Positions 1 through 12,340 are shown, counted from the first letter of the stretch. The stretch: DNA of 64,000 bases from Vespula vulgaris (GCF_905475345.1 NC_066603.1:1234001-1298000), one strand, 5' to 3'. The notes: generated by a model not told the origin, from the letters alone. Made by a program: numbers and translations.

Positions 1-323
1 TTTTTTTCTTTGTAGTTCTCGTTAGGGAATGCTCTGTAGCAATTGTTAAGGCACGAAGCAAAGAAGAGGCTATATGCCGAAGAGGCCCCCACAATATTGT
101 GGCTCAAGAGGGCAACTATCGACGACGAGTCATTTTTTCAGAGGATCATAATATGTTCCTCTGATAATGGCTCCTAGTCTTATCATATCTTTTTTACCAC
201 GTTGTCATTTTGCTCGTCAGTAATAACTTTTACAGGTGGAGATGATGGACCAGTCACGCGTTTAAATTTTTTTACAACGTGACAGGGATTCATAAAAATA
301 TATAGGAAAAAAGTGCTTCTACA
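1..323. other. Left-edge non-coding sequence with two hairpins
   Basis: No gene or array copy is visible here. A perfect 14-bp palindrome, CCACAATATTGTGG, lies at 89-102. A stem of CAGAGGA with TCCTCTG around an 11-base loop lies at about 139-163. The segment ends in an AT-rich stretch, ATATATAGG, just before a solitary copy of the 78-bp subrepeat found in array E. It could be ordinary intergenic sequence or a diverged part of the satellite block. Confidence 0.5.
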
Positions 324-406
324 TAAGTCCTGAACGAACCGGACTTTTCGCACGAATCGTACATTTTGGACGAATCGTGCATTTCGTTCGAACAGAGAAA
401 CTAAGT
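324..406 (+). repeat. Solitary copy of the 78-bp array-E subrepeat
   Basis: This stretch matches the subrepeat that forms the array at 12,740-24,660. It has the AAGTCC...GGACTT stem, both CGAATCGT boxes 18 bp apart, and the TTTCGTTCGAACAGAGAAA segment. It stands alone, more than 12 kb from the array, and runs directly into an 8-bp tandem repeat. The near-identity to array members suggests recent movement or gene conversion, which is inference. Confidence 0.85.
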
Positions 407-452
407 CAACGATTCAACGATTCAACGATTCATCGATTCAACGATTCAACAA
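407..452. repeat. 8-bp tandem repeat (CAACGATT)n
   Basis: About five and a half copies of CAACGATT, one with a single change (CATCGATT), follow directly on the solitary 78-bp subrepeat. It looks like slippage at the repeat edge. The following 453-619 contains nothing I recognise. Confidence 0.8.
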
Positions 453-619
453 TAATTTCAATCAACTTCACGACATTATTCGACCTACTACGAGGGGGAC
501 GAGTGTTTTGGAGCCATCGCAGAACTGCAAAGCGAAACTGAAGCAAGAACTATAAAGGTCGCTCAAAGACCCGACATTGTTGTCGATTCACGAAGAAAAT
601 TATCCCCATCTTACAATTT

Positions 620-1500
620 AATTCTAAAATAATATACTTTTCTGTTATTGAAAAAACATTGAAATATGCAGCCATTCGCTCGGTAATACTTGCGTTTTAT
701 AATTATATGTATAATTTAGTTAAATTATAAATATAATTAAGACATAGATTTCAATATATCGCAAGTACTACCGACCCAGGTCCCACCGCGAGGAGGTTGC
801 TGCATTTGGGGACCCACGAGCTAACGGGGACTCTATTCTAAGATTTGCGTTCGAGATGCCTTTCCGTTTCGGGAGTTTCAGGCTTATCAGAAAATTAAAC
901 CGTCCACACCGTCAACTTTAGACATCTCGAGACACGACCGGTCGTGTCTATATTTCGATTTCAAAAACGTAGTCCTCAGCAGGACTTAGTCTCGCGTCCG
1001 CGAACACTCACGTACGTGACGACCGACACGCGCGTGAGTGTTTTCCCTATCATTCGCGTACAGAAGAATATCAATTATATGCAGCGAAGTTTCAGTAACT
1101 TTTGTGTAGAAATCCAACGACGATCCATTTCTCGATGATCTAATCTGAAACAGAAAAAGATTAAAAGAAGAAGAAAATAAGAAAAAGAGCAGAAAGAAAG
1201 AAAGAAGAAAAAGAAAAGAGGAAAGAGTTTCTTTGCAAGATACTGAAAAAGTAGCCGAATAATTCCTTCAATTCAACTAAACAATCTCGAATAATTCCTT
1301 CAATTATTATACAGAAATGAGAATAAGAAAAAAGAGAAAATGTAAAAACAAAGAAAAAGATAAAAAACGCTGTAGAAGATGCCGAGATGGCAACCCACCC
1401 GAAAGAAATTTGAACTTTAAATCGGAACAATTAATTTAGGATAATTTGAATTTCCAATTTAAATTTATAAGAAAAAATCAAAATGAAAAATATCCGATCC
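620..1500 (+). repeat. Long palindromic satellite module, copy C1
   Basis: First of about six imperfect copies of a module. In order it has a lead-in (TTCTAAAATAA...GTTATTGAA), GCAGCCATTCGCTCGG at 668, an AT-rich spacer, a GC-rich block containing ACCGACCCAGGTCCCACCGC, the palindrome GACACGACCGGTCGTGTC at 931-948, an AGTCC...GGACT hairpin near 971-985, a purine-rich tract at about 1,148-1,250, and a closing CCCACCCGAAAGAAA near 1,395. Small open frames inside it are not shared between copies and look accidental. The near-identical lead-in recurs at 4,388, so the 18-bp and 54-bp arrays appear to lie between two tandem copies. Confidence 0.75.
931..948. other. Perfect 18-bp palindrome in module C1
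   Basis: GACACGACCGGTCGTGTC is a perfect palindrome. It recurs exactly at 7,571-7,588 and 8,794-8,811 at the equivalent place in other module copies. A variant at 7,123-7,140 has both arms changed yet still pairs. It could be a protein-binding dimer site or a cruciform/RNA stem. Confidence 0.85.
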
Positions 1501-1644
1501 CACCGAGCGAAAGAAAGAACTTGCTTCTCAATTTACAACTCGACTTTGACAATAAAAATGAGTAATATATGTACGCGTAACAATGTAGGATGGAAGACAG
1601 AGTTTCTGAAGTTGTGCGCAATTGCAATGAGGTTCTGAAAAAAA

Positions 1645-1798
1645 AATACAAACTAGTAATAAAATACAAACTACTAATAAAATACAAACTACTAATAAAA
1701 CACAAACCACTAATAAAATACAAACCACTAATAAAATACAAACTACTAATAAAATACAAACTAGTAATAAAATATAAACTAGTAAAAAAATACAAAAT
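1645..1798. repeat. 18-bp minisatellite (array A)
   Basis: About eight tandem copies of an AT-rich 18-bp unit of the form AAAATACAAACTACTAAT, with small changes such as ACTAGT for ACTACT. Because 18 is a multiple of three it opens reading frames on both strands, but no coding role is suggested. It directly abuts the 54-bp array. Confidence 0.9.
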
Positions 1799-1804
1799 AA
1801 TACA

Positions 1805-4375
1805 ATTCTAAGTCCAGTCGTGAAGACAGGTTAACAAAGTCCTCCGAGAGAGCGAAAATTTCCAAGTTCAGTCGTGGAGACAGTTTGTCAAAGTCCCCGC
1901 AAGGTGCGAAAATTTCTAAGTCCATTCCTGGTAGTAGATTGTCAAAGTCCTCCGAGAGTGCGAAAATTTCTAAGTCCTCTCGTGGTGGTAGATTGTCAAA
2001 GTCCCCGGAAGGTACAAAAATTTCTAAGTCCATTCCTGGTGGTAAATTGTCAAAGTCCTTCGAGAGTGCGAAAATTTCTAAGTCCAGTCGTGGAGATAGA
2101 TTGTCAAGGTCCTTCCAAAGAGCAGAGCGAAATCTGAAACAAAAGAAATAGTATAGAATTACGAAAATATGAGTGATACCACATTGTACTTGCGTAAAAT
2201 CGTCGTCAATACTCGCTCCAGTGGCATACTGCGAAATTTCTAAGTCCAGTCGTGGAGATAGTTTGTCAAAGTCCCCAGAAGCTGCAAAAATTTCTAAGTC
2301 CATTCCTGGTAGTAGATTGTCAAAGTCCTCCGAGAGTGCGAAAATTTCTAAGTCCTCTCGTGGTGGTAGATTGTCAAAGTCCCCGGAAGGTACAAAAATT
2401 TCTAAGTCCATTCCTGGTGATAAATTGTCAAAGTCCTTCGAGAGTGCGAAAATTTCTAAGTCCAGTCGTGGAGATAGATTGTCAAGGTCCTTCCAAAGAG
2501 CAGAGCGAAATCTGAAACAAAAGAAGTAGTATAGAATTACGAAAATATGAGTGATACCACATTGCACTTGCGTAAAATCGTCGTCAATACTCGCTCCAGT
2601 GGCATCCTGCGAAATTTCTAAGTCCTCTCGTGGTGGTAGATTGTCAAAGTCCCCGGAAGGTGCAATTATTTCTAAGTCCATTCCTGGTGGTAGATTGTCA
2701 AAGTCCTCCGAGAGTGCGAAAATTTCTAAGTCCTCTCGTGGTGGTAGATTGTCAAAGTCCCCGGAAGGTACAAAAATTTCTAAGTCCATACCTGGTGGTA
2801 GATTGTCAAAGTCCTCCGAGAGTGCGAAAATTTCTAAGTCCTCTCGTGGTGGTAGATTGTCAAAGTCCCCGGAAGGTACAAAAATTTCTAAGTCCATACC
2901 TGGTGGTAGATTGTCAAAGTCCTCCGAGAGTGCGAAAATTTCTAAGTCCTCTCGTGGTGGTAGATTGTCAAAGTCCCCGGAAGGTACAAAAATTTCTAAG
3001 TCCATTCCTGGTGGTAAATTGTCAAAGTCCTCCGAAATTGCGAAAATTTCTAAGTCCAGTCGTGGAGATAGATTGTCAAGGTCCTTCCAAAGAGCAGAGC
3101 GAAATCTGAAACAAAAGTAGTATAGAATTACGAAAATATGAGTGATACCACATTGCACTTGCGTAAAATCGTCGTCAATACTCGCTCCAGTGGCATCCTG
3201 CGAAATTTCTAATTCCTCTCGTGGTGGTAGATTGTCAAAGTCCCCAGAAGGTGCAAAAATTTCTAAGTCCATTCCTGGTAGTAGATTGTCAAAGTCCTCC
3301 GAAAGTGCGAAAATTTCTAAGTCCAGTCTTGGAGATAGATTGTCAAAGTCCCCGCAAGGTGCGAAAATTTCTAAGTCCTCTCGTGGTGGTAGATTGTCAA
3401 AGTCCCCAGAAGCTGTAAAAATTTCTAAGTCCATTCCTGGTAGTAGATTGTCAAAGTCCTCCGAGAGTGCGAAAATTTCTAAGTCCTCTCGTGGTGGTAG
3501 ATTGTCAAAGTCCCCGGAAGGTACAAAAATTTCTAAGTCCATTCCTGATGGTAGATTGTCAAAGTCCTTCGAGAGTGCGAAAATTTCTAAGTCCAGTCGT
3601 GGAGATAGATTGTCAAAGTCCCCGCAAAGTGCGAAAATATCTAAGTCCATTCCTGGTGGTAGATTGTCAAAGTCCTCCGAAATTGCGAAAATTTCTAAGT
3701 CCAGTCGTGGAGATAGATTGTCAAGGTCCTTCCAAAGAGCAGAGCGAAATCTGAAACAAAAGAAATAGTATAGAATTACGAAAATATGAGTGATACCACA
3801 TTGTACTTGCGTAAAATCGTCGTCAATACTCGCTCCAGTGGCATCCTGCGAAATTTCTAAGTCCTCTCGTGGTGGTAGATTGTCAAAGTCCCCAGAAGGT
3901 GCAAAAATTTCTAAGTCCATTCCTGGTGGTAGATTGTCAAAGTCCTCCGAAAGTGCGAAAATTTCTGAGTCCAGTCTTGGAGATAGATTGTCAAAGTCCC
4001 CGCAAGGTGCGAAAATTTCTAAGTCCATTCCTGGTGGTAGATTGTCAAAGTCCTCCGAAAGTGCGAAAATTTCTAAGTCCAGTCTTGGAGATAGATTGTC
4101 AAAGTCCCCGCAAGGTGCGAAAATTTCTAAGTGCAGTCTTGGAGATAGATTGTCAAAGTCCTCCGAGAGTGCGAAAATTTCTAAGTCCTCTCGTGGTGGT
4201 AGATTGTCAAAGTCCCCAGAAGCTGTAAAAATTTCTAAGTCCATTCCTGGTAGTAGATTGTCAAAGTCCTCCGAGAGTGCGAAAATTTCTAAGTCCAGTC
4301 GTGGAGATAGATTGTCAAAGTCCCCGCAAAGTGCGAAATTATCTAAGTCCATTCCTGGTGGTAAATTGTCAGTCC
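1805..4375. repeat. 54-bp tandem array with recurring spacers (array B)
   Basis: Tandem array of a 54-bp unit of the form TCTAAGTCCATTCCTGG...GTGCGAAAATT, in several sequence types. AAGTCC occurs twice per unit. Four nearly identical spacers of about 127 bp interrupt it (about 2,112-2,238, 2,490-2,616, 3,081-3,207 and 3,729-3,855). The repeat period between spacers is 378, 591 and 648 bp, close to 7, 11 and 12 units. Since 54 is divisible by three, long frames open on both strands. The longest is 887 codons on the minus strand (4,442-1,779), an 18-residue acidic repeat. Its first codons lie in the neighbouring C module, and plus-strand frames over the same DNA are also open, so I treat it as satellite and not as a gene. 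Confidence 0.9.
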
Positions 4376-5076
4376 TCCGAGAGTTTGATTCTAAAATAAC
4401 ATACTTTTGTGTTATTGAAGAAACATTGAAATATGCAGCCATTCGCCCGGTAGTACTTGCATCTTATAATTTTATATATAATTAAGTTATAGGTTTTAGT
4501 TACATGATACATATAATTTAGTTACAGATTTTAAATATAATTAAGACATAGATTTCGATATTTCGCAAGTACTACCGACCCAGGTCCCACCGCTTGGAGG
4601 TAGCTGCATCTGGGGACCCACGAGCTAACGGGGACTCTACTCTTTAAGATTCGCGAGACCGACGTGAACAAATAATCGCCGAACAAATAAAACGAAGTCC
4701 CCGGTAGGACTTTTAATCGCGCTCGGACACTCACGTGAGTATCCGAATGACTCTACTTTCAAATACGCATTACCGGCGTAATCTTATTTATATATCAAGC
4801 AAATAAAACTAAGTCCACGGTAGGACACTTAATTCGCGCCCGAACACTCACGTGGTGTTAGTATAAGGGCAACTCTATTCTAAAATCCGCGTTCCCGGCG
4901 TTCGCGAGGTAACATGAGCGAACAGGGACATCCAGTCCGCAACGGTATCCTACTAGGGATAACGTTGAGGCCGTCAGCCTCGGATGCCCACATCCCGCCT
5001 TTCAGCACGACCGTCCGTGCCCTTCGCATTTCGAACAATAAAACGAGATCCACGGTAGGACCTTTAATCGCGCCCG

Positions 5077-5094
5077 AACACTCACGTGAGTGTT
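5077..5094. other. 18-bp palindrome with E-box core
   Basis: AACACTCACGTGAGTGTT is a perfect palindrome centred on CACGTG, the core recognised by many bHLH factors. Related imperfect versions follow the AGTCC hairpin elsewhere (about 4,727, 4,844 and 6,108). Binding is not implied by the sequence alone. Confidence 0.7.
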
Positions 5095-7122
5095 AGAATA
5101 ACGGTGACTCTACTCTAATTCGCGGTCCCGCGGGGTTGCATACACCTCACCATGGACTCAGGTGACTATAGATATAAGGTGGGTCAATCAACGGATTGAA
5201 CATCCTTACAAATAGCCATAGACCATCCTCCTCAGTAGCACATAGACCGTCTCACTCTACAGTCATCCGATGACCGTATCACGACCGGTCCATTCGTTCG
5301 TTTTTAGCAATCAAACGAAGTCCATTATCGTAGGACTTTTAATCGCGCCCGGGAACATCACACCTGTGCCCGCCGACACACGTGCGAATATTCTTTCTAT
5401 CCTACCCGTATTCGCGTTTAACGATGGATTATGATCCAAACCATTCGACGATACATCGGACGGACTTACGCCGATGTATCGAAATCCGTGGAGAAGAGGA
5501 AATGAGAAAGAGAAAGAGAAGAAAAAGAAGCCGGAACGTGCGCGCAGGTGAAAACGGTAGAACGCAGAAGGAAAGAGAGAAAAAGAATATCTGTAAGGTG
5601 GAATGAAATACGAACATATGAAGAAGATGAAATTGAAAAGAAAAGATGTGCACGTAGAACATCGCTACACTCGGCCAAAATCAGAGTACGAAAATCAAGC
5701 TGGGTTTTTCGGTACTGAAAGGAGACCCGCACAGAAGCCCACGCCCAAAGGCCCATCCCAAGGGACCCACCCGAAAGAAACTATAATAATTAATCTCGAA
5801 TAATTATTTCAATTATTACATAGCTGTGCCTTTCAATGAGTATGTTCTTCGATGTTCAATTTTGAATTCCATAGAAGAAATTTTAGAAAAGCCTTACAGA
5901 ACGCAGCCATTTGCTCGGCAATACTTGCACACTATAAGATGTTGACGAAACGCAAGTACTTCCGACCCAGGTCCCACCGCGTGGAGGTTGCTGCAGTTGG
6001 AGACCCACGGTCTAACGGGGTCTCTACTCTAAAATTCGCGTGACCGGCGTGATCAAATAATCGGCGTTCTATAAAACGAAGTCCCCGGTAGGACTTTTAA
6101 TCGCGCCCGAACACTCCCGTGAGTGTTAAAATAACGGTGACTCTAATTCCGCGTTCGCGACGTCCATATACTAACCAAGATTTCAGGCAGCTAACTGGAG
6201 GAGGGTCAGTCCACGCTTACGGATAGCATACCATACTACTCGGAAGCACATAAACCGACACACGACCAGTCATTTATTCGTCCTAGCAATCAAACGAAGT
6301 CCATTACCGTAGGACTTTTATTCGCGCCCGAGAACATCACGTCTGTGCCCGCCGACACACGTGTGAATGTTCTTCCTATCCTACCCGTATCCCGCGCGGA
6401 TATATCGGAGATTCGCGAAGAAGAGGAAAAGAAGAAGAGAAAGAGAAGAAAAGGAGAAGAAAACCAGACGTGCGCACACGTGAAATGAATGGAGCAGAAA
6501 AGAAAGAAAAGAATATCCGTTACATGCAATGGAACACACGCATGTGTGGAAAAGATGAAATTGAGAAGAAAAGATGGACATAGAAGGTAGTTACCGATGA
6601 AAACCAGAGTACAAAAATCCAGCTCGATTTTTCGGTACAGAAAGAAGACCCGCACAGAAGCCCACGCCCATGAGCCCACTCTCATGGGTCCCACCCGAGA
6701 GAAACTATTATAATTAATCTCGAATAATTATTACATAGCTATGCGTCTTACAATAAATGGAAATGACTGAAATTTAGTTTGAATTTAATGGAAAGGATCT
6801 TTTGGAAAAATGTTGAAATATATGCAGCCCATTCGCTCGGTAATACTTGTAACACACCCATAAGATTTTGACGAAACACAAGTACTTCCCGACCCAGGTC
6901 CCACCGCGTGGAGGTTGCTGCATGTGGAGACCCACGGACTAACGGGGACTCTATCTTTTACTACTAAACTACTATCAAGAAAGCAAAGCAACGGGGCGAC
7001 CTCCACTCCCGACGAATTCAAGCCTCCAAACGCTAAAATTGCAGCCCCATGCGTCTCCGCATTTGGGAACCGACTTACGCATAGCTCAACTATCCAACAT
7101 CGGAAGCTTCGATCACCACTTG

Positions 7123-7140
7123 AGCACGACCGATCGTGCT
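7123..7140. other. Palindrome variant with both arms changed
   Basis: AGCACGA and TCGTGCT pair around CCGA. Compared with GACACGA and TCGTGTC at 931, 7,571 and 8,794, the outer two bases are swapped on both arms, so pairing is kept. The arm GCACGA/TCGTGC is the same one used by the hairpins in arrays D and E. Confidence 0.75.
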
Positions 7141-10100
7141 TTCGCGACAAACGCCGGAACCCAAAATTGAATCCTACCGCACCCACAGATACTTACGCAA
7201 GTATTCCGGTAACACTCACGCGAGTATGTTGAGTACGTTAGAGCCAATTTAGGACTTAATCGCGCCCGAGAACACCAACGCCTATGCCAGCCGACATAAG
7301 CGAGTGTCCTTCTAGCTTGCCCGAACGGGAGAAAAGAAATCCTTCTACGCCTGAGGTAGAACGATACTTTAAACACCCGTGTAAAAATCTAAATCCCTCC
7401 ATGGTGGTCCTTGGCGATACGCGGACTAACGGAGATTCTACTACTCTAAAATTCACGACCGAGATGCCTTTCCGCTTCGGGAGCTTCGGGCTTCTCAGCA
7501 AACTGGAGATGTGTAAAACCCCGCTTACAGATTGCTCCACTGTCCACACCGTCGGCTTCAGACATCTCGAGACACGACCGGTCGTGTCTATTTCGATATT
7601 TCAAAGAACAAAACGGAGTCCTCGGTAGGACTTAATCTCGCGACCGCGAAACACCCATGCGCGTGTCGGCCATCACGCTCATGAGTGTTTTTTCCCTATC
7701 ATTCGCGTACGGAAGCAAGGAGACATACCCTTTCTGCTATATAATTCCTATATAATAGAGATTATATGCAAAGAGGTTCCTTTAACTTCCGTGTAAAAAT
7801 CCCACGATGATAGGTCCAGCGATCACCTAAACTGAAACAGAAAAAGAGATAATTATATGCAAAAATAATAATAATATGCAATATTATATGAAAAAAGCTA
7901 TTTTACATTTAAGATCAAAATACAATTAAACAATAAATAATAATAATTAAAAAATTAATTATTAATGATTAAATAAAATAAGAAGAAAACAAATATACGA
8001 TTGTATTATACGATTATACACGATTATTAGATTAAAACTTTCCTGTAAAAATTAATTTCACGATGATTATATTTCACGATGATGATAATTTCTTCGATGA
8101 TCGAACCCGAAACAGAAAAAAAGTTAAAAGAACAAGAAGGAAAGAAAAAAGAAAAAACGAAGAAAAGAAACACGGAACATGTCCGAGAGAAAGATAGAAA
8201 ACTTAGAACTCTATTAGCAGTATTATAATTTCTCTCTCGAAGATCACTTCACTAGATAAAATTCAGAGCACTATAAATGTGTTTAATTTTTTCCTAGCGA
8301 GAGAACGAAACCCGCCTAAGGCCCACACCCGAGGGCCCCTCCCAAGGGTCCCACCCGAGAGAAGCTAAAATAATTTATATATTATATAAGTTTCAACTAT
8401 TAAATAGCTATGCATTTCAATGAATAGAAATGACTGTGAATTATTGCTGAATGTATCGAATATGTTAGAAACAATGTAAAATATAATTTGGAATTACATA
8501 GAAAAGATTTTGGAAAATTCTTTGAAGCATGCAGCCATTCGCTCGGTAATACTTGCGTTTAATAATTATATGTATAATTTAGTTAGATTTTAAATATAAC
8601 TAAGACATAGATTTCGATATTTCGCAAGTATTACCGACCCAGGTCCTACCGCGAGGAGGTTGCTGCACCTGAGGACCCACGGGCTAACGGGGACTCTACT
8701 CTAAGATTCGCGTTCGAGATGCCTTTCCGTTTTGGGAGTATCAGGCTTATCAGAAAATTAAACCGTCCACACCGTCAACTTCAGACATCTCGAGACACGA
8801 CCGGTCGTGTCTATATTTCAATTTCAAAAATCAAAACGCAGTCCTCGGTAGGACTTAGTCTCGCGACCGCGAACACTCAGGCTTGTGCCGGCCGTCACAC
8901 GCGGGAGTGTTTTCCCTATCATTCGCGTACGGAAGCAAGGAGACATACCCTCCCAGCATATAATAAAAATTACATGCGGAGAGGTTCCTTTAACTCCCGC
9001 ATAAAAATTCCACAACGATATATAATAAACAGACTTTGTAAAAGAAAAGTAGAAAAAGGAGAAAAGAATAATAAATAGAAATATATATGTAATTAATAGA
9101 AATACATAAATAAATATAAATGCATATAACAGAAATATATATAGGATTAAATAAATATTTATAATAAATGTAAATACATGTAATAGAAATATATATAGTA
9201 TTAAATAAATATTTATAAGTGAATATAAATGTATAAAAAAAAAATAAAATAGGAGAAGGAAAGAAATAGAGAAAATAAGCACTAAATATGCCGGGATGGC
9301 AAACCGCTCACAGTCCCACACTCGAGGTACCCACCCCAGAATATGCATTAATATAAGTTAATAAAAGTATGTAATTAGTAAAAGTATAAATGAAAGTAAG
9401 TAAGGATAAATACGAATGATAGCTAACGAAAGTGCGACGGAAAAGCTTTCAGAGATCTCTTAGAAAATTAATTAAAAATTTTGTTATAATCAAATTTATT
9501 CAACTGTTGAAATATAACTAATAATTATAAAAATACAGAAATATACAGCCACTCGCTCGGTAATACTTGCGTTTTATAATAATAATTGTTTCAATAAATA
9601 AAAATATATATAATCGATAAAAATACATAAAACAATAAAAACCGCTTAAATATATATGCTTATAATAAATAGATAATAAATAGTGTGTAGTAATAGATGT
9701 TTATAGGTATGTATAAGATGTTTATAGTAGTGTTATAAGTATTTCTAATATTCTAGTACTAATATTATAAGTATTTCAATAAATAAATTACATATAATAA
9801 TAATAACATATACCAATAAATATTATAAACTAATGTGTTCTAACCTGAGACAGAAAAATATTAAACGAAAAAGATGGAAACAAAACACGAGGGAAGTCTC
9901 CATTCAACGCCTAAAAGGCGCGCACCGCGTAAGGGCCATTCGGTCAAAGACTCCGACCCGCGGTAATGTTGTATTGACATGTAATAGTTTGGTAATCACG
10001 ATTCGATAAAGACGAAACGTGCTTAGAGATTGACTCTCGTCACTCGGCACCGAGAGTGCTGATGCCGAGTAAGACAAATATTCCGTGTGTGTATTGTGAT

Positions 10101-11303
10101 TTTTCTGCACACCTATTTCAAAGATGGCAGTAAACACGACGGAACTTTTCATTCACGCCTAAAAGGCGTTCGCACCGCGTAAGGGCCATTCGGTCAAAGA
10201 CTCCGACCCGCGGTAATGCTGTATTGACATGTAATAGTTTGGTAATCACGATTCGATAAAGACGAAACGTGCTTAGAGATTGACTCTCGTCACTCGGCAC
10301 CGAGAGTGCTGATGCCGAGTAAAACAAATATTCCGTGTGTGTATTGTGATTTTTCTGCACACCTATTTCAAAGATGGCAGTAAACACGACGGAACTTTTC
10401 ATTCACGCCTAAAAGGCGTTCGCACCGCGTAAGGGCCATTCGGTCAAAGACTCCGACCCGCGGTAATGTTGTATTGACATGTAATAGTCTTGGTAATCAC
10501 GATTCGATAAAGACGAAACGTGCTTAGAGATTGACTCTCGTCACTCGGCACCAAGAGTGCTGATGCCGAGTAAAACAAATATTCCGTGTGTGTATTGTGA
10601 TTTTTCTGCACACCTATTTCAAAGATGGCAGTCAAACACGACGGAACTATTTATTAATCGCCAAAAAAAGGCGTACCGCGTAAGGGCCATTCGGTCAAAG
10701 ACACCGACCCGCGGTAATGCTGTGTAGACATATAGTAGTCTGTTTAATCACGATTCGATAAAGCCGAAACGTGCATAATTTTAATTCTCACTCGGAATCG
10801 AGAGAGTTGATGCTCAGTAAAGATAAAGCTCCGTGTGTTTGCATATATATTGGGTTTTATCTGCACACCTTCTACAAAGAAGATGGCAGGCAAAGCACGA
10901 CGGAACTTATCATTCAACGCCTCAAAGGCGCGCACCGCATAAGGGTCATTCGGTCAAAGACACCGACCCGCGGTAATGCTGTGTGGATATGTAATATAAT
11001 TTTTAATCACGATTCGATCAAGCCGAACGTGCATAAAGTTCAATTCTCATCGTTCTGCATCAAGAGAGTTGATGCAAAATAAAGAGACTGTCCCGTCTGT
11101 GTTATCATTGTTCTGCACACCTTCTTCAAAAAAGATGGCAAGCAAACACGACGGAACTATTTATTCATCGCCAAAAACTGGCGTACCGCGTAAGGGCCAT
11201 TTTGTCAAAGACAGCGACCCGCGGTAATGCTGTGTAAGCATGTATTATTCTTGGTAATCACGATTCGATAAAGCCGAAACGTGCATAGAGATTGACTCTC
11301 GTC

Positions 11304-11332
11304 ACTCGGCATCTAGAGTGCTGATGCCGAGT
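11304..11332. other. 10-bp hairpin in array D
   Basis: ACTCGGCATC pairs perfectly with GATGCCGAGT across a 9-base loop. The equivalent stems in other units differ in sequence but mostly still pair, for example CTCAGCATC/GATGCTGAG at 12,314-12,340 and TGCATCAA/TTGATGCA at 11,056-11,076. Confidence 0.8.
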
Positions 11333-12313
11333 AAAACAAATATTCCGTGTGTGTATTGTGATTTTTCTGCACACCTATTTCAAAGATGGCAGTAAACACG
11401 ACGGAACTTTTCATTCACGCCTAAAAGGCGTTCGCACCGCGTAAGGGCCATTCGGTCAAAGACTCCGACCCGCGGTAATGTTGTATTGACATGTAATAGT
11501 CTTGGTAATCACGATTCGATAAAGACGAAACGTGCTTAGAGATTGACTCTCGTCACTCGGCACCAAAAGTGCTGATGCCGAGTGAAACAAATATTCCGTG
11601 TATGTATTGTGATTTTTCTGCACACCTATTTCAAAGATGGCAGTAAACACGACGGAACTTTTCATTCACGCCTAAAAGGCGTTCGCACCGCGTAAGGGCC
11701 ATTCGGTCAAAGACTCCGACCCGCGGTAATGTTGTATTGACATGTAATAGTCTTGGTAATCACGATTCGATAAAGACGAAACGTGCTTAGAGATTGACTC
11801 TCGTCACTCGGCACCAAAAGTGCTGATGCCGAGTAAAACAAATATTCCGTGTGTGTATTGTGATTTTTCTGCACACCTATTTCAAAGATGGCAGTCAAAC
11901 ACGACGGAACTATTTATTAATCGCCAAAAGAGGCGTACCGCGTAAGGGCCATTCGGTCAAAGACACCGACCCGCGGTAATGCTGTGTAGACATATAGTAG
12001 TCTTTTCCATCACGATTCGATAAAGTCGAAACGTGCATAATTTTAATTCTCACTCGGAATCGAGAGAGTTGATGCTCAGTAAAGATAAAGTCCGTGTGTT
12101 TGCATATATATTGGGTTTTATCTGCACACCTTCTACAAAGAAGATGGCAGGCAAAGCACGACGGAACTTATCATTCAACGCCTAAAAGGCGCGCACCGCA
12201 TAAGGGTCATTCGGTCAAAGACACCGACCCGCGGTAATGCTGTGTGGATATGTAATATAATTTTTAATCACGATTCGAACAAGCCGAACGTGCATAAATT
12301 TTAATTCTGTTCA

Positions 12314-12340
12314 CTCAGCATCGAGAGTCTAGATGCTGAG
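12314..12340. other. Compensated hairpin in array D
   Basis: CTCAGCATC pairs with GATGCTGAG. Relative to 11,305-11,331, one G:C pair has become A:T with both arms changed. Confidence 0.8.

Larger units (their letters stand above)
4376..9890 (+). repeat. Tandem long palindromic modules C2-C6
   Basis: Five further copies of the module seen at 620-1,500. The anchor GCAGCCATTCGCTCGG lies near 4,435, 5,904, 6,823, 8,531 and 9,544, so spacing varies from about 0.9 to 1.7 kb. Shared parts are the GGTCCCACCGC...GAGGTTGCTGCA block, the phrase CCCACGAGCTAACGGGGACT, one or more AGTCC..CGGTAGGACTT hairpins followed by AATCGCGCCCGAACACTCACG, purine-rich tracts (about 5,500, 6,420, 8,110, 9,050 and 9,845), and a CCCACCCGAGAGAAA end. 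C2 carries the hairpin block several times (about 4,695, 4,812, 5,050 and 5,320). The stretches at 7,840-8,060 and 9,080-9,830 are AT-rich and degenerate. No conserved reading frame is visible across copies. Confidence 0.75.

Noticed and set aside
9904..11898. Repeated short minus-strand frames beginning MKSSVVFTAIFEIGVQKNH
   Set aside because: They follow the ~250-bp array D units and are broken differently in the divergent units, with no codon-level constraint visible.
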